From Verrucomicrobiota bacterium (lineage in GTDB: Bacteria > Verrucomicrobiota > Verrucomicrobiia > Verrucomicrobiales > Verrucomicrobiaceae), in NCBI GenBank assembly GCA_025360015.1, contig JANYCZ010000069.1, forward strand, positions 1 through 64,000: DNA of 64,000 nucleotides, given 5' to 3'. The notes under the pieces are model-generated. The model had not been told where the DNA came from. It searched no databases and saw only the letters and a list, made by a program, of their open reading frames with translations. The stretch's first letter is position 1; every line of letters starts with the position of its first letter. The position numbers and the translations under genes were made by a program. Shown here piece after piece: positions 45,027-55,063 of the stretch.

Positions 45027-45218
45027 AGTATCCAGCTCCCAAAGCTGTCGCCCCTGAACCAGCACCCACATGATGCTTGGCATTGAGTTGATGAGCCCGC
45101 CTCTTCGCTAGGACGACTCGCTCAGACTCGGCAGCTTTGTTTCGTCCGCGTTCTGCCACCTGTGTCCGTCGAGTTCCACTCGCCACCTCACCCCAACGAG
45201 GCCACATTTCCTCACCTC
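45027..45218. other. Intergenic, nothing recognised
   Basis: No conserved coding sequence, hairpin with T-tract or repeat related to others in the window was seen. The last 15 bases before the next ATG are CA/CT-rich. Confidence 0.4.
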
Positions 45219-45659
45219 ATGACCTCCCTCCTCATGCCCGCGCTCCTGCTCCTCGCGTTGCTCAGCACCTCCGCCATCTCAGCCGAACCTGCCGGTAGCC
45301 CCGTCCTGCCCCCCGCCGTGGTCATCCCGCCAGAGGTGCACGAGATCGCCCCGGACCAAGTCGTGCGCCAGCTCGTCGATCACCCCGACACGCTCATCAT
45401 CGACGTCCGTACCGAGGACGAGCGCCACACGCGCGGCTACCTCCTCAATTCACTGCACCACGACTACTTCCACGGCCAGCAGACGCTCGATGCCCTGGCC
45501 AAGCTCGACAAGACCAAGCCCTGCATCGTCCACTGCGCCATCGGCGGTCGTGCCCAGCTCATCGCCGTGCAGATGCACCAGCTCGGCTTCAAAAACATCC
45601 TCCTCCTCAAAGGCGGCTTCAACGCCTGGACCGCCACCGGCCAGGCCATCGCCAAATAA
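45219..45659 (+). CDS. Secreted rhodanese-like domain protein
   Basis: A 146-residue single-domain rhodanese with a signal peptide (MTSLLMPALLLLALLSTSAISA). The domain contains LIIDVRTEDERHTRGYL, the active-site loop VHCAIGGRAQ with the catalytic Cys, and the final LKGGFNAW. It probably handles sulfane sulfur, or serves as a phosphatase-like binder, in the periplasm. The start is set by the signal peptide. It converges on the MBL-fold gene. Confidence 0.88.
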   Translation: MTSLLMPALLLLALLSTSAISAEPAGSPVLPPAVVIPPEVHEIAPDQVVRQLVDHPDTLIIDVRTEDERHTRGYLLNSLHHDYFHGQQTLDALAKLDKTKPCIVHCAIGGRAQLIAVQMHQLGFKNILLLKGGFNAWTATGQAIAK

Positions 45660-45665
45660 AGCAGC

Positions 45666-45682
45666 ACAAGCCTCCGGCTTGT
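45666..45682. terminator. Short hairpin between convergent genes
   Basis: ACAAGCC-TCC-GGCTTGT forms a 7 bp stem between the rhodanese and MBL genes. T-tracts are weak on both sides, so termination is possible but not certain. Confidence 0.4.
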
Positions 45683-45689
45683 CTCTGGA

Positions 45690-46544
45690 TCAAGGCACCT
45701 CTGCCCTTTTCATTTCCAGCCTCTCCCCGCACCGCATCACCCGATTCGCCTGCCCCAGCCTTTCGCACGCCGTCACAAATTCGTCCGTCGTCTCCGTGTT
45801 AAATTCAAACATGTCGTAGTGGCAGGGCACCACCAGCCTCGCCTCGCCTACCTTCCCCAGCGCTGCGGCCTCCGTGCCATTGAGGTTTCCCGCCACCCGC
45901 CGCTCCGGCCGGTTGCCATTGATCGGCAGCAGCATCAGATCACATGCAAATTCACGCACCATGCTCACGATGTCATCATGCCACAGCGTGTCTCCGCTGT
46001 GGTAGATCGTGAAGGGCCCGCACCGCACCAGAAAGCCCGTGTACAGGCAGTTGTCATTCTCATCACGCATCACCTCGTTGTGCTTGGCAATGATGCCACG
46101 TATCTCCCATTTGCCTTCGAAATACTTGTCGCGATCCCCCGTGCCGCAATACGTCACCTCGGCCTCCCCAAGCCGCTTCTGCGCCTCGGGAATGATCGCG
46201 TGCGGCACATACAGCCGAAAGCCCGGATTCGCCTCCGCCAGCGGCACCAGCGTCGCACCGTCCAGATGATCCGTATGCACATGGCTGGCCGTCACTCGCG
46301 TGATGCCCGTCAGCCGCCGCGGATCGATGCACCTCTCCGTCATCCGCACATGCGGCTTGTCCGTCGCCGCATACTTCTCCGTCAGTGAATCCGAGAGATA
46401 CGGGTCAAACAGCAGCCTCTCTCCGGCCCACTGCACCAGAAAGCCGCTCTGCCCCAGCCACCACACATGCAGCGTGTCTTCGTCCGTGGAAGCCGCCGCC
46501 AGGTCCGCCAGCAGCGCCTCATCTTTTTGCAGGGCAGTGATCAT
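45690..46544 (-). CDS. MBL-fold metallo-hydrolase, UlaG-like
   Basis: A 284-residue metallo-beta-lactamase-fold hydrolase. It has the HxHxDH motif SHVHTDHLDG, further metal ligands in IYHSGDTLWHD and VVPCHYDMFEFN, and the N-terminal WWLGQSGFLVQW typical of L-ascorbate-6-phosphate lactonase (UlaG) relatives. The substrate is not determinable from sequence. It overlaps the NadD-NAD kinase fusion gene by ATGA, so the two are co-expressed. Confidence 0.87.
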   Translation of the reverse strand: MITALQKDEALLADLAAASTDEDTLHVWWLGQSGFLVQWAGERLLFDPYLSDSLTEKYAATDKPHVRMTERCIDPRRLTGITRVTASHVHTDHLDGATLVPLAEANPGFRLYVPHAIIPEAQKRLGEAEVTYCGTGDRDKYFEGKWEIRGIIAKHNEVMRDENDNCLYTGFLVRCGPFTIYHSGDTLWHDDIVSMVREFACDLMLLPINGNRPERRVAGNLNGTEAAALGKVGEARLVVPCHYDMFEFNTETTDEFVTACERLGQANRVMRCGERLEMKRAEVP

Positions 46545-47926
46545 GCTCCAAATTGAATCGCCGCGATTTTTTCCGCCATGTCATGGCTCGCGCAGAAGAC
46601 CAGCTCCGCCGCCGCCGCGCGTGAGAGCCGCGCATGCAGCGCCACCACCCGCCCCATGCTCAGCCCGTCCACATACGCCTGCACCGGCCGGTGCTTCGGG
46701 TCGATGTTCCGGATCTCCACCGTCGTGTCGGGAGAAAGCAGCGCGCTCCGCCAGTGCGACGGCTGCAGCACGTTCGATCCCACCAGCAGCCACGCCGGCG
46801 TGTCCGCCAGCAGCGGTGCCGCACCCATGCTCCGCGCATACGCCGTCGAGCCCGCCGCCGTCGCCACCAGCGCCCCGTCACACACCAGCTTCGGGATGCG
46901 CCGCACATCATTCACCGTGATCTCCAGCCACGCCGACTGGCTCGTCGCGCGCTCCAGCCACGAGTCATTGAAGCCATACGCCGGATGCCTGCGCCCCTCC
47001 TCATCTTCAAATTCCAAAAACAGCATCGGCATCTGTCGGAAAATCACATCCCTCGGCGGAAACGAATGCGCCTTCACCTGCTCCGGCGCATTCAGCAAAA
47101 AGCCCAGGTTCCCCGCATTAATCCCGAAAAACGGCAGCCGCTTCCGCCAGTGCTCACGGATGCTCCGCAGCATCGCCCCATCCCCCCCGATCACATTGAT
47201 AAAATCCGCCTCCCGTGCCTCCACCTGCCTGCCGTCCAGCAGCGCCGTCAGCTCACGTGCACGCGGGTTCGCCACATCCTCCTGCAGGAAAAATCTCGCA
47301 TCCTCCAGCGTGCCCCGCGCCCAGTTCCCCGGCACCGGCGCACGATAGAGACCGTAGCGCGCCAGGTAGGCCTCCGCCCGCGGCGGCAACAGATCATGCA
47401 CACACTTTCCATGGCTCAAATGCTCCCGGATCTCCGTGCTCGATCCCTCCACCTGCAGCTCGATCACCCGCGCATGCGGCGGCAGATCCTCCTTCGCCAG
47501 CATATATCCCGGCCGATGCAGCACCGCAAAATTCACCTGCTCCCACAGCGCCGCGCCACGCTCCCACACCCGTTGGATCAGCGATTCCCCCCGCGCACCG
47601 CCCACCACCAGATCCGCCCCCACCACATGCCACAGCTCCCCCTCCGCCTCAAAGCGCCGCTGCAGCTCATGATTCCGCGTGAAAGTCTCCTGCTCAAAGT
47701 CAGACAGATCCACCGTCACCCCCGCCAGCCCGCCAAACACCAGGTCCGCCAGCGCCGCCCGGTACACCGAAGGCACACTATTGTCCGTCTCCGGCTTGTC
47801 CGGCCGTGGCCCGCAGGGGATCACCCGCACCTCGTCAAACTCACGCGCCAGCCGCTCCGCGATGGCAGCATGGTGGCTCCCCGGTGGATTAAAACTGCCC
47901 CCAAAAATAGCGATCCGCTTTGGCAT
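46541..47926 (-). CDS. NadD-NAD kinase fusion protein
   Basis: One 461-residue chain joins a nicotinate-mononucleotide adenylyltransferase domain (about 1-205) to an NAD kinase domain (about 215-461). The first shows IAIFGGSFNPPGSHHAAIAE and the SSTEIREHL signature. The second shows INVIGGDGAMLRSIR, FFGINAGNLGFLLNA and CDGALVATAAGSTAYA. Together they could make NaAD and phosphorylate NAD to NADP. The adenylyltransferase (H/T)xGH motif is altered to GSHH, losing the first His. The start at 47926 (MPKRIAIFGG) is clear. It overlaps the MBL gene downstream. Confidence 0.9.
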   Translation of the reverse strand: MPKRIAIFGGSFNPPGSHHAAIAERLAREFDEVRVIPCGPRPDKPETDNSVPSVYRAALADLVFGGLAGVTVDLSDFEQETFTRNHELQRRFEAEGELWHVVGADLVVGGARGESLIQRVWERGAALWEQVNFAVLHRPGYMLAKEDLPPHARVIELQVEGSSTEIREHLSHGKCVHDLLPPRAEAYLARYGLYRAPVPGNWARGTLEDARFFLQEDVANPRARELTALLDGRQVEAREADFINVIGGDGAMLRSIREHWRKRLPFFGINAGNLGFLLNAPEQVKAHSFPPRDVIFRQMPMLFLEFEDEEGRRHPAYGFNDSWLERATSQSAWLEITVNDVRRIPKLVCDGALVATAAGSTAYARSMGAAPLLADTPAWLLVGSNVLQPSHWRSALLSPDTTVEIRNIDPKHRPVQAYVDGLSMGRVVALHARLSRAAAAELVFCASHDMAEKIAAIQFGA

Positions 47927-48078
47927 GCCCCCACCGTGGCAGGGCTCCAAACGAGTGCAAGCCCCCAGAGCCCTTCCACCCAAAAGTCTCGCCCCCCTTC
48001 CCCCAGACAAATGAAATCTTTACCCGCCTCAGCATTTTTCCACAGCCACCCCCGCCGCGTCATGCTACAATCACCGCC

Positions 48079-49314
48079 ATGAGCTCCATCCTCACCCTCC
48101 TGCTCTTCGCCTTTACCGTCTCCTCCACCTCCGGCCCGCCCGCCGAAGTCACCCTCGATCCTTGGTCCTACACCGATCAGGATCTCTATCCCAGCGCCAT
48201 CATCTCCACCGCCACGGTTGATTGGAATGGCGATGACCAGGACGCCGAAGACAAAAAGACTGCCGACGATCCCAAGCCCAAGAAAAAAGACATCCCCATC
48301 TATGGCGATGAAAACGGCTGGCTCGCCGTGGACCTCGCCGGCCTCCCCAAAAACGCCGAGGTCGAAGTCACCATCGCCATCGACGGCTTCCTCAAGCCCT
48401 CCACCTGGAAAGGCAAGATCACCCGCATCACCAAAGCCGGCGAAGCCCGCGTCTTCCCCAAGGCCATCTGGGACTACGACGCCCTTCTCAAAGTCCGCCA
48501 GCAGCGCCCTGTCAATGTCTCCTTCAAAGCCACCGTCAATGGTGTCGCCATCCCCGAAGACAACGAGACCTACGTCCTGCGTGCCCTCAATGACTGCATG
48601 TTCTACGTCAAGTATGACGAAGACAGCGAAGACTTCGATGATTTCTCCTGGCTCTTCGCCGCCTATGTGAACGAAAACCACCCTGAAGTGGACATCATCC
48701 TCAAAGAAGCTCTCGAAAGCGGCATCGTCACCGACTTCGACGGCTACCAGGACGACGACCCCAAAGCCGTCATGATGCAGGTCTTCGCCATTTGGAATGC
48801 CCTCCAGCGCCGCGGCATCAAATACAGCGACATCTCCCACACCACCCCCAGCAAAACCGTCGTCAGCCAGACCGTCCGCTTCCTGGATGACTCCATCAAT
48901 GGCACCCAGGCCAACTGCGTGGACGGCTCCGTCCTCATGGCCTCCGTCCTCAGCAAGATCGGCATCACCTCCTACCTCGTCATGATCCCCGGCCACTGCT
49001 TCCTCGCCTTCGACCTCAGCGATGGCGACGATGCTAAACGCGTCGGCCTCGAAACCACCATGCTCGGCAACGACGAAATCAAATCCGTCGAAGAAATCGC
49101 CCATCTCACCGAGAAAGCCAAACTCGCCGAATTCAAAGCCTCTTATAAGACCTTCACCAGCGCCGTCAGCATCGGCAACGCCAACCTCAAAAAGTACAAA
49201 GACAAGCTCGACGACGACTCGGACGACGCCGACCCCGACATCCAGATCATCTCCATCCCCGACGCTCGCGATCTCGGTATCATGCCCATCTCGACTTACA
49301 GGGAGGTCAAGTAA
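48079..49314 (+). CDS. Secreted transglutaminase-like domain protein
   Basis: A 411-residue protein with a short signal sequence (MSSILTLLLFAFTVSST). An acidic Lys/Asp linker, a beta-rich middle domain and a C-terminal transglutaminase-like core follow. The core carries the Cys motif NCVDGSVLMASVLSKIG and the His motif MIPGHCFLAFDL. The segment VVSQTVRFLDD before the Cys is typical of this bacterial subgroup. The C terminus is strikingly acidic (DDDSDDADPD). Unrelated in detail to the two cytoplasmic transglutaminase-like proteins in the window. Confidence 0.78.
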   Translation: MSSILTLLLFAFTVSSTSGPPAEVTLDPWSYTDQDLYPSAIISTATVDWNGDDQDAEDKKTADDPKPKKKDIPIYGDENGWLAVDLAGLPKNAEVEVTIAIDGFLKPSTWKGKITRITKAGEARVFPKAIWDYDALLKVRQQRPVNVSFKATVNGVAIPEDNETYVLRALNDCMFYVKYDEDSEDFDDFSWLFAAYVNENHPEVDIILKEALESGIVTDFDGYQDDDPKAVMMQVFAIWNALQRRGIKYSDISHTTPSKTVVSQTVRFLDDSINGTQANCVDGSVLMASVLSKIGITSYLVMIPGHCFLAFDLSDGDDAKRVGLETTMLGNDEIKSVEEIAHLTEKAKLAEFKASYKTFTSAVSIGNANLKKYKDKLDDDSDDADPDIQIISIPDARDLGIMPISTYREVK

Positions 49315-49354
49315 CCGCCTTCGCGAGTTCCTCAGGCATTCCTGTCCACGGAGC

Positions 49355-49395
49355 AAAAGCCGCGCTGAATTTCTTCAGACGCGGCTTTCGCTTTT
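49355..49395 (+). terminator. Terminator after the secreted transglutaminase-like gene
   Basis: A stem AAAGCCGCGCTGAA / TTCAG-A-CGCGGCTTT with a 4-nt loop and one bulge is followed by CGCTTTT. It is a convincing rho-independent terminator on the plus strand. Confidence 0.85.
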
Positions 49396-49425
49396 AAGAC
49401 GTTCGGGCCTGGAAACCGGCCCGGC

Positions 49426-49593
49426 TCAGACAACCGGCGGACGCCGACCGGAGACAAGCGAGATCAGAAACAGCACCAGGAACACCACAAAACAAACGTG
49501 GGCGATCCAGGTGGCCGTGCCAGCGACGCCAGCAAAGCCGAGCGCGCCTGCGATGAGTGCAATGATAAGGAAGGTAATGGTGTAGGATAACAT
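49426..49593 (-). CDS. DUF1328 small membrane protein
   Basis: A 55-residue two-helix membrane protein of the DUF1328/YtjA family: [19 protein letters not shown] then [20 protein letters not shown]. Such proteins are stress-induced in many bacteria, but function is unknown. The ATG at 49593 matches family length. It is transcribed alone, next to a large sensor kinase gene. Confidence 0.9.
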   Translation of the reverse strand: MLSYTITFLIIALIAGALGFAGVAGTATWIAHVCFVVFLVLFLISLVSGRRPPVV

Positions 49594-49666
49594 AAGGGTG
49601 AGTTTGGTTACCCTTATTTCGCATGCCGTGAGAAATCCGGCTGTGCCTGCTTGTGGGCAGCCCCGC

Positions 49667-52600
49667 TTACGGCGGAGAGTGATCCTGCAGCCGCTGCCGT
49701 AAAATCTCAAGATCGAGAGGTTTCACGAAGTACTCATCAAACCCAGCCTCCGCAGCGGTGGCCCGATCACCGGGACTTCCATAACCGCTCATCGCAATCA
49801 AGAGGCACCCGTTCATCTCCGGCATGCCACGGAGCTGGCGCGCCACTTCAAAGCCATCCATGCCGGGCAGTCCAATGTCGAGCAGCACCACTCCCGGCGC
49901 AAATTCCGCTGCCGCAGCGAGCGCATCGGGGCCGGTGAAGACGGTCCGCGTGACGTGACCCCGGCGGCTTTGCAGCGCGGCCAAACTGCGTGCGGAGTCG
50001 GTGTTGTCGTCCACAATCAGCACGCGGTGGGACATTCCGCGTTTGTCGGGTTTCTCCACAAGAGGCGCGGCTTCAGGCGCGGTGCTGAGAATAGGCAGGC
50101 GCACGATGAATTCGCTGCCATGGCCCATCCCCGCGCTGCGGGCCTCCACGCTGCCACCATGCAGCCGCACCAGGCGCTGCACCAGACTGAGGCCGATGCC
50201 CAGCCCCCCATGCGTGCGGTCCAGTGCCCGGCTGGCTTGCACAAACAAATCAAAGACATGCGGCAGCAGATCAGGGGCGATGCCACAGCCGTCATCCCGC
50301 ACGCACACGATCACCTCCGGCTGGTTGGCACGGGTGCCGCGCTCCGCGCTGATGGAAATGTGCGAGCCCTCACCGCTGTACTTGCAGGCATTGCTGAGCA
50401 GATTGCCAAACACTTGCTCCAGCCGCGTGGCATCGCCATCCAGAAACACAGGTTCATCCGGCAGCGCCAGCGTCAGCTCCTGATGCTGTGCGGTGCAGCG
50501 GGAGCGCAGCAGGCTCGTCGCGGCAGTGAGGATGGGCTCCAGTGCCACCGGCTCACGCCGCAGTTCGATCCGCCCCTCCGTGATGCGCGCCACATCCAGC
50601 AGGTCGTCGATCATGCGCGTCATGTTGTCGATCTGGCGGCTGATGAGCTGGATCGACTGGCTGCGCTCCTCCGCGCTGGCCTCCGCCTCCTGCAGCAGTT
50701 CCGTGGCATTGCGCAGGGGTGCCAGCGGGTTGCGCAGCTCATGCGCCAGCATCGCGAGGAATTCGTCCTTGCTGCGGTCCGCGCGCGCCAGATCCGCCAC
50801 ACGTTCGGCCAAAGTGGCCTCGATGCGCTTAAGCTCGCTCACATCCGTGCAGGTGCCGAACCACAGCGTCACACGCCCCGCGTCGTCCTTCTGCGGAATG
50901 GCCCGCGTGAGGAAAGAACGGAAGACGCCGTCCGCGCCGCGCACGGGAAAGGTCATGTCAAAGGGCTCGCCAATGGCGAGGCTGCCACCCCAGCGCTCCA
51001 TCACCTTGGGCAGCTCAGCGGGATCATGCACGCTCTGCCAGCCCCAGCCCTCCATCTCGGCGGGCGTCGTGCCGGTGTAGTCATACCAGCGCTGGTTGTA
51101 CCAGAAGATGTGCCCGTCCGCGCGGGACATCCAGGCCAGCTGCGGGATGGCGTCGGCCATCATGCGAAATCGCGCTTCGCTTTCATGGAGCTGCGTTTCG
51201 ATGCGCACTCGCTCCAGCCGGGTCCAGATGCGGCTGGTAAGTTCGCGCAGCAGTTCGATTTCTTCCGCCTTCCAGTCATACGGCTCAGAATGGTGGATGT
51301 TCAGCGTGAAGCGCCACACGCCCTCCTGGATCAGAGGCATGCAGACGACGGCTCCCATTTTGAGCGCCGCAAAGCGTGCGCTGTCCGTGCGTGGATCGGC
51401 ACCGGTGTCGCGCACGACAAAGGGCTTCCCGGTGCGCAGCGTGTCCTGATAATCCTTGGAGAGATATTCGGACAGTTGGTACCTGCCGAGGGAGCTGGGC
51501 ACGTCCGGCCGATGCCAGGCATAGGCCACTTCGCACGTGCCCGCCTCTTCGTAGATGTTCACAAAATTGCACAGGGACAGGCCCATGTGCGCACCGAGCC
51601 GCGCACCCACACCATGCATGATTTCATCCACGCTCATCAGCATGGCGAGGTCCTGGCTCAGCTCCGCCAGGAAACGTGCATCGAGTTCTACCTGCCTTCG
51701 CTCCGTGATGTCGCGCGAGCTGGCCAGCAGCCGCAATGAAGTGCCGCTGGCATCCGGGATGGGCGAGATCGCCACATCGAACCACTTGGTTTCACCCCGC
51801 AGCGTGCGGGCGCGTCCCACCATGCGGCCATTGCCACCCGCCGCTGCGGTCTGCACCGCAGCCCGCGCTGCCTCGCGCTCCGCTCCCTCCCACATATTCA
51901 CCCAGGATTTACCGGCGAAGGGCTGGAAGTCCTCGATGCCCAGCAGTTCCTGGCCGCGCTGGGACATCGAGATGAGGCAGCCTTCCAAGTCCAGCACCTT
52001 GATGCAGTCCCGGCTGCTTTCCACGATGCTCCGGTTGAAGTTCTCGCTCGCACGCAGATCCGCCTCCGCCTGCGCCCGCTCGATGATGTCCGCCGCCTGC
52101 CGCGCCAGCAGGTCAAACAGACGCAGGTCATGCTCCGTGGGCTCATGCGGCCGCCGCCAGTGCGTGGAGACCATGCCCAGCAGCCTGCCGGTGCGGGAGA
52201 GCAGCGGCGTGGACTGGCAGGAGCGAATGCCGGAGCGGCGAAACTCGCGCAGATCCGCCGTGTCCGTGAGCGCCGCGCAGGTCTCCACATCCGTTATAAT
52301 GTGGCGCTGACGCTGGGCACCTGCATGGCCGCAGATAGTCGCAGAGCCGATGTCAACGCAGGCCCAATGCGCCGCCGAAACGGGATGAAAGCCGTGCCAG
52401 CCCAGCAGGTGCAGTTCATTCTTCCGGGGGTCATACATTTGCATGCTGGCCATGTCCGAGCGCATGATGGCCATGGCGGTGTCGAGGATCTGCTGGTGCA
52501 GCTCGCCCGCGTTGTCTTGCTGGATGAGACGTACGCTGAACTCCTGCAGCAAATGCAGGGCCGAAAGCTCATGCAGCGTGTCCGCCCGCGCCTGATCACG

Positions 52601-52996
52601 ATCCGTGGTGTCTGTAAAATAGCACACCACCCCATGCCTGCCATTGGGCAGCAGCACGCGCTGGATTTCCCACTCGTAGCTTCGGCCCGGAGCAGGCTCG
52701 GAATGCGGTGAGGAGTAGCGCTCCCCGGTGGCCAGCGTGTGGTGGAAGATGCGGGTGAGCTGCGTGCTGCGCTCCTCCCCTCGCAGCTCGCGCACGACCT
52801 CGCTGAAATCCCGGCCAATCACTGGCTCCACGGGGGCAAACACATGCCGTGCCAGCGCATTGACCTGCCTCAGGCGGAACTGGTCATCCACCACATACGC
52901 TCCGCCGGGCGCCTGGTCGATCAGCGTGGCAAACAGCGCCTCATGGGTGGACAATGCCACCCCGTCTTCGGGCTGTGACGGGACTCGGGCGCTCAT
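49667..52996 (-). CDS. Large PAS/GAF hybrid sensor histidine kinase with C-terminal receiver
   Basis: A soluble 1109-residue sensor. Domains in rough order: PAS (15-140), GAF (145-310), PAS (315-435), GAF (440-600), PAS (605-725), HisKA with [18 protein letters not shown], HATPase_c ([30 protein letters not shown]) and REC with [11 protein letters not shown]. No membrane segment is seen. It has the architecture of multi-signal energy or light-responsive kinases, with no output domain. No partner regulator is adjacent. The gene ends 73 bp before DUF1328. Confidence 0.9.
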   Translation of the reverse strand: MSARVPSQPEDGVALSTHEALFATLIDQAPGGAYVVDDQFRLRQVNALARHVFAPVEPVIGRDFSEVVRELRGEERSTQLTRIFHHTLATGERYSSPHSEPAPGRSYEWEIQRVLLPNGRHGVVCYFTDTTDRDQARADTLHELSALHLLQEFSVRLIQQDNAGELHQQILDTAMAIMRSDMASMQMYDPRKNELHLLGWHGFHPVSAAHWACVDIGSATICGHAGAQRQRHIITDVETCAALTDTADLREFRRSGIRSCQSTPLLSRTGRLLGMVSTHWRRPHEPTEHDLRLFDLLARQAADIIERAQAEADLRASENFNRSIVESSRDCIKVLDLEGCLISMSQRGQELLGIEDFQPFAGKSWVNMWEGAEREAARAAVQTAAAGGNGRMVGRARTLRGETKWFDVAISPIPDASGTSLRLLASSRDITERRQVELDARFLAELSQDLAMLMSVDEIMHGVGARLGAHMGLSLCNFVNIYEEAGTCEVAYAWHRPDVPSSLGRYQLSEYLSKDYQDTLRTGKPFVVRDTGADPRTDSARFAALKMGAVVCMPLIQEGVWRFTLNIHHSEPYDWKAEEIELLRELTSRIWTRLERVRIETQLHESEARFRMMADAIPQLAWMSRADGHIFWYNQRWYDYTGTTPAEMEGWGWQSVHDPAELPKVMERWGGSLAIGEPFDMTFPVRGADGVFRSFLTRAIPQKDDAGRVTLWFGTCTDVSELKRIEATLAERVADLARADRSKDEFLAMLAHELRNPLAPLRNATELLQEAEASAEERSQSIQLISRQIDNMTRMIDDLLDVARITEGRIELRREPVALEPILTAATSLLRSRCTAQHQELTLALPDEPVFLDGDATRLEQVFGNLLSNACKYSGEGSHISISAERGTRANQPEVIVCVRDDGCGIAPDLLPHVFDLFVQASRALDRTHGGLGIGLSLVQRLVRLHGGSVEARSAGMGHGSEFIVRLPILSTAPEAAPLVEKPDKRGMSHRVLIVDDNTDSARSLAALQSRRGHVTRTVFTGPDALAAAAEFAPGVVLLDIGLPGMDGFEVARQLRGMPEMNGCLLIAMSGYGSPGDRATAAEAGFDEYFVKPLDLEILRQRLQDHSPP

Positions 52997-53099
52997 GGAT
53001 GCGTAAGGCGTGATAGCTTTATTTCTAGCGTAGTCACACCTGCCGGTTCAAGGGGAAAAGAGGCGATTCATCCGACCTCAATGAATGGCAGTTTCGACC

Positions 53100-53534
53100 T
53101 CACGGTTGCCGGGCGGGATCGGTGAATTCGAGTTCGCGGAGCCATTTCAGGCTGCGTGCGTCCAAGGCATGTCCGTCGAGATCCAGCCACTGTTCGTCCA
53201 CGTATCGGGCACGGCGCGGTGGCTCATCTCCGATGAAGGCCCACACAAAACTGGCATCTGCCGGCGGACTGGAAAGGCCATCGTGACGGTGGGACCAGAC
53301 ATCCGGCGGCCGGGGCGGCTGGTCGGGATTTTCTGCCAGCGGCATCCAGTGGGAAATGGTGTCCACCCGGCGGTCCGCCAGATCGGTCCAATACCCACCG
53401 GTGGTGGAATGATCTTCATGCAACACCACTTGCTGCACTTCGGCTCCGCCCCAGCCCCAGACGATCTCTCTCGCGGGTGGCAGCAGATAACCGGAGCGAA
53501 TGCAGCGCCAGACTGGATGATGAGTTTCATTCAT
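53100..53534 (-). CDS. DUF551-like protein
   Basis: A 144-residue cytoplasmic protein. The segment HSTTGGYWTDLADRRVDTISHWMPLAENP matches the DUF551 ending (xHWMPLPEPP), a domain common in phage and prophage genes; the following 60 residues are not recognised. ATG at 53534 (MNETHHPVWRCIRSG) is chosen. It may be a stray mobile-element gene, but no other phage genes are nearby. Confidence 0.6.
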   Translation of the reverse strand: MNETHHPVWRCIRSGYLLPPAREIVWGWGGAEVQQVVLHEDHSTTGGYWTDLADRRVDTISHWMPLAENPDQPPRPPDVWSHRHDGLSSPPADASFVWAFIGDEPPRRARYVDEQWLDLDGHALDARSLKWLRELEFTDPARQP

Positions 53535-53593
53535 GCCCTGAGAACGCATGCTGCACCCGGATCGGATGGCTCGCACTGCGATCCAGCGGCGAT

Positions 53594-55063
53594 TCAGCTC
53601 CCGCTCGCTTTCAGCGCTGCGAGAAGTTGATCCAGTTGCATCGTGGCAATCGCGGAAGCTTTGTCGCTCATGGCGTAGGGCAGGATCAGCTCGCGGCCAT
53701 GCAGCATGGAGCCGCAGCTATAGACGACGTTGGGCACGTAGCCTTCGCGTTCGCTGCCTTCGGGGGAGAGCAGCGGCTCGCTCAGCCGCCCGATGACCTT
53801 CGTCGGATCATTCAGATCCAGCAGCACCGCGCCGATGCAGTATTTGCGCATTGGGCCGACCCCATGCGTGATGACGATCCAGCCCGCCGGCGTCTCAATG
53901 GGGGACCCGCAGTTGCCGATCTTCACGGACTCCCACATCTGCGAGGGGCGCAGGATCACCTGCGGATTGCTCCAGTGGTGCGGGCTGTCGGAAAACATGA
54001 TGAAGAGGTTCTCGTCATCCTGGCGCGAGAGCATCGCGTAACGCCCCCCGACTCGCCGTGGAAACAGCGCCATGCCTTTGTTCTGCACCGCCGTGCCATT
54101 GAGCGTGAGCACGCGGAAGTGCAGGAAGTCTTGCGTCTCGATGAGCTGCGGCAAGATGGCGCGGCCATTGTAGGCGGTGTAGGTGGCATAGTACATCACC
54201 GAGCCGTCGTCTTCGATGAACCGCACAAAGCGGGCGTCTTCGATGCCGTTGGTCTCATTGGGCGAGACGGGAAAGATGATGCGTTCGCTCAGAGCCAGCT
54301 TGGAGGAAAAGTTCAGCTCGTAGTTTGAGTCGGCGAGCCAGCGGAAACACTCCAGCGCACGGCGCAGATCGCGGTTGACGGGTTTGGATTCACGCCGCAC
54401 ACGCTGCATGCTTTCGTCGAGTTCATGAAGCGTGAACGCCTCCGCCAGCGGGTCCATCACAGCCGTGGCATGGCCGCCCACAAAGCCCATCTCCTGGAGT
54501 TTGATGATGAAGCGCGACTTCTTATAAGTGGGATTGGGCACCACCTGCGGCAGTGCGACGAATCGTGAGACCGGCTCAACGCTGATCGCCCCTTCTGGCG
54601 TGATGATGCCCGTGCGGAACTCAATGGAAGAGATGTGCCCCTCGCCCGTGGCACGCAGGCTCATGATGAATCGCAGCGCCCCCTCCGCCACCCCGCTTTG
54701 ATCAGGGTGTGGCACCATGGAGGGATTGAACAGCGCGGCGGATTCCAGCGCATACTCGCCGGAAAACAAGGCACCGATGAGGAGCTGCCGCACACGTGAC
54801 AGCGTGGGCTGCGCAACGATGTTTGGGCGCACCTTTTCATAATGCGCTAGCAGGAGGGATTCGATGTCGAAATGCCGTGAGGCAAATTCCGCGAGGATCG
54901 CCTGCAGTTGTTCATCGGCCTCCGCTTCGTTCAACGCAAGCGCGCGGGCCAGAATGTTCGCCATGATCTGCGGCTTGCCCGGAATGAAGGGGCGGATGAT
55001 GACGCGGCCGCTTTCGGGATGCAGGGCGATATCGTGACGGCGAATAACAACGGAGCTGCTCAT
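53594..55063 (-). CDS. GH130-family glycoside phosphorylase/hydrolase
   Basis: A 489-residue protein with a five-bladed beta-propeller of the GH130 type. The proton-donor/substrate region reads NGIEDARFVRFIEDDGS; YATYTAYNGRAI, QNKGMALFPRRVGGRYAMLSR and KIGNCGSPIETPAGW follow the family. GH130 members cleave or phosphorolyse beta-mannosides. An N-terminal extension of about 90 residues (helical) is unusual. It overlaps the GT4 gene by ATGA, so both act in one glycan pathway. Confidence 0.88.
   Translation of the reverse strand: MSSSVVIRRHDIALHPESGRVIIRPFIPGKPQIMANILARALALNEAEADEQLQAILAEFASRHFDIESLLLAHYEKVRPNIVAQPTLSRVRQLLIGALFSGEYALESAALFNPSMVPHPDQSGVAEGALRFIMSLRATGEGHISSIEFRTGIITPEGAISVEPVSRFVALPQVVPNPTYKKSRFIIKLQEMGFVGGHATAVMDPLAEAFTLHELDESMQRVRRESKPVNRDLRRALECFRWLADSNYELNFSSKLALSERIIFPVSPNETNGIEDARFVRFIEDDGSVMYYATYTAYNGRAILPQLIETQDFLHFRVLTLNGTAVQNKGMALFPRRVGGRYAMLSRQDDENLFIMFSDSPHHWSNPQVILRPSQMWESVKIGNCGSPIETPAGWIVITHGVGPMRKYCIGAVLLDLNDPTKVIGRLSEPLLSPEGSEREGYVPNVVYSCGSMLHGRELILPYAMSDKASAIATMQLDQLLAALKASGS

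Noticed and set aside
53100..53534. Prophage remnant suggested by the DUF551-like protein
   Set aside because: No other phage gene, integrase or attachment site is nearby.
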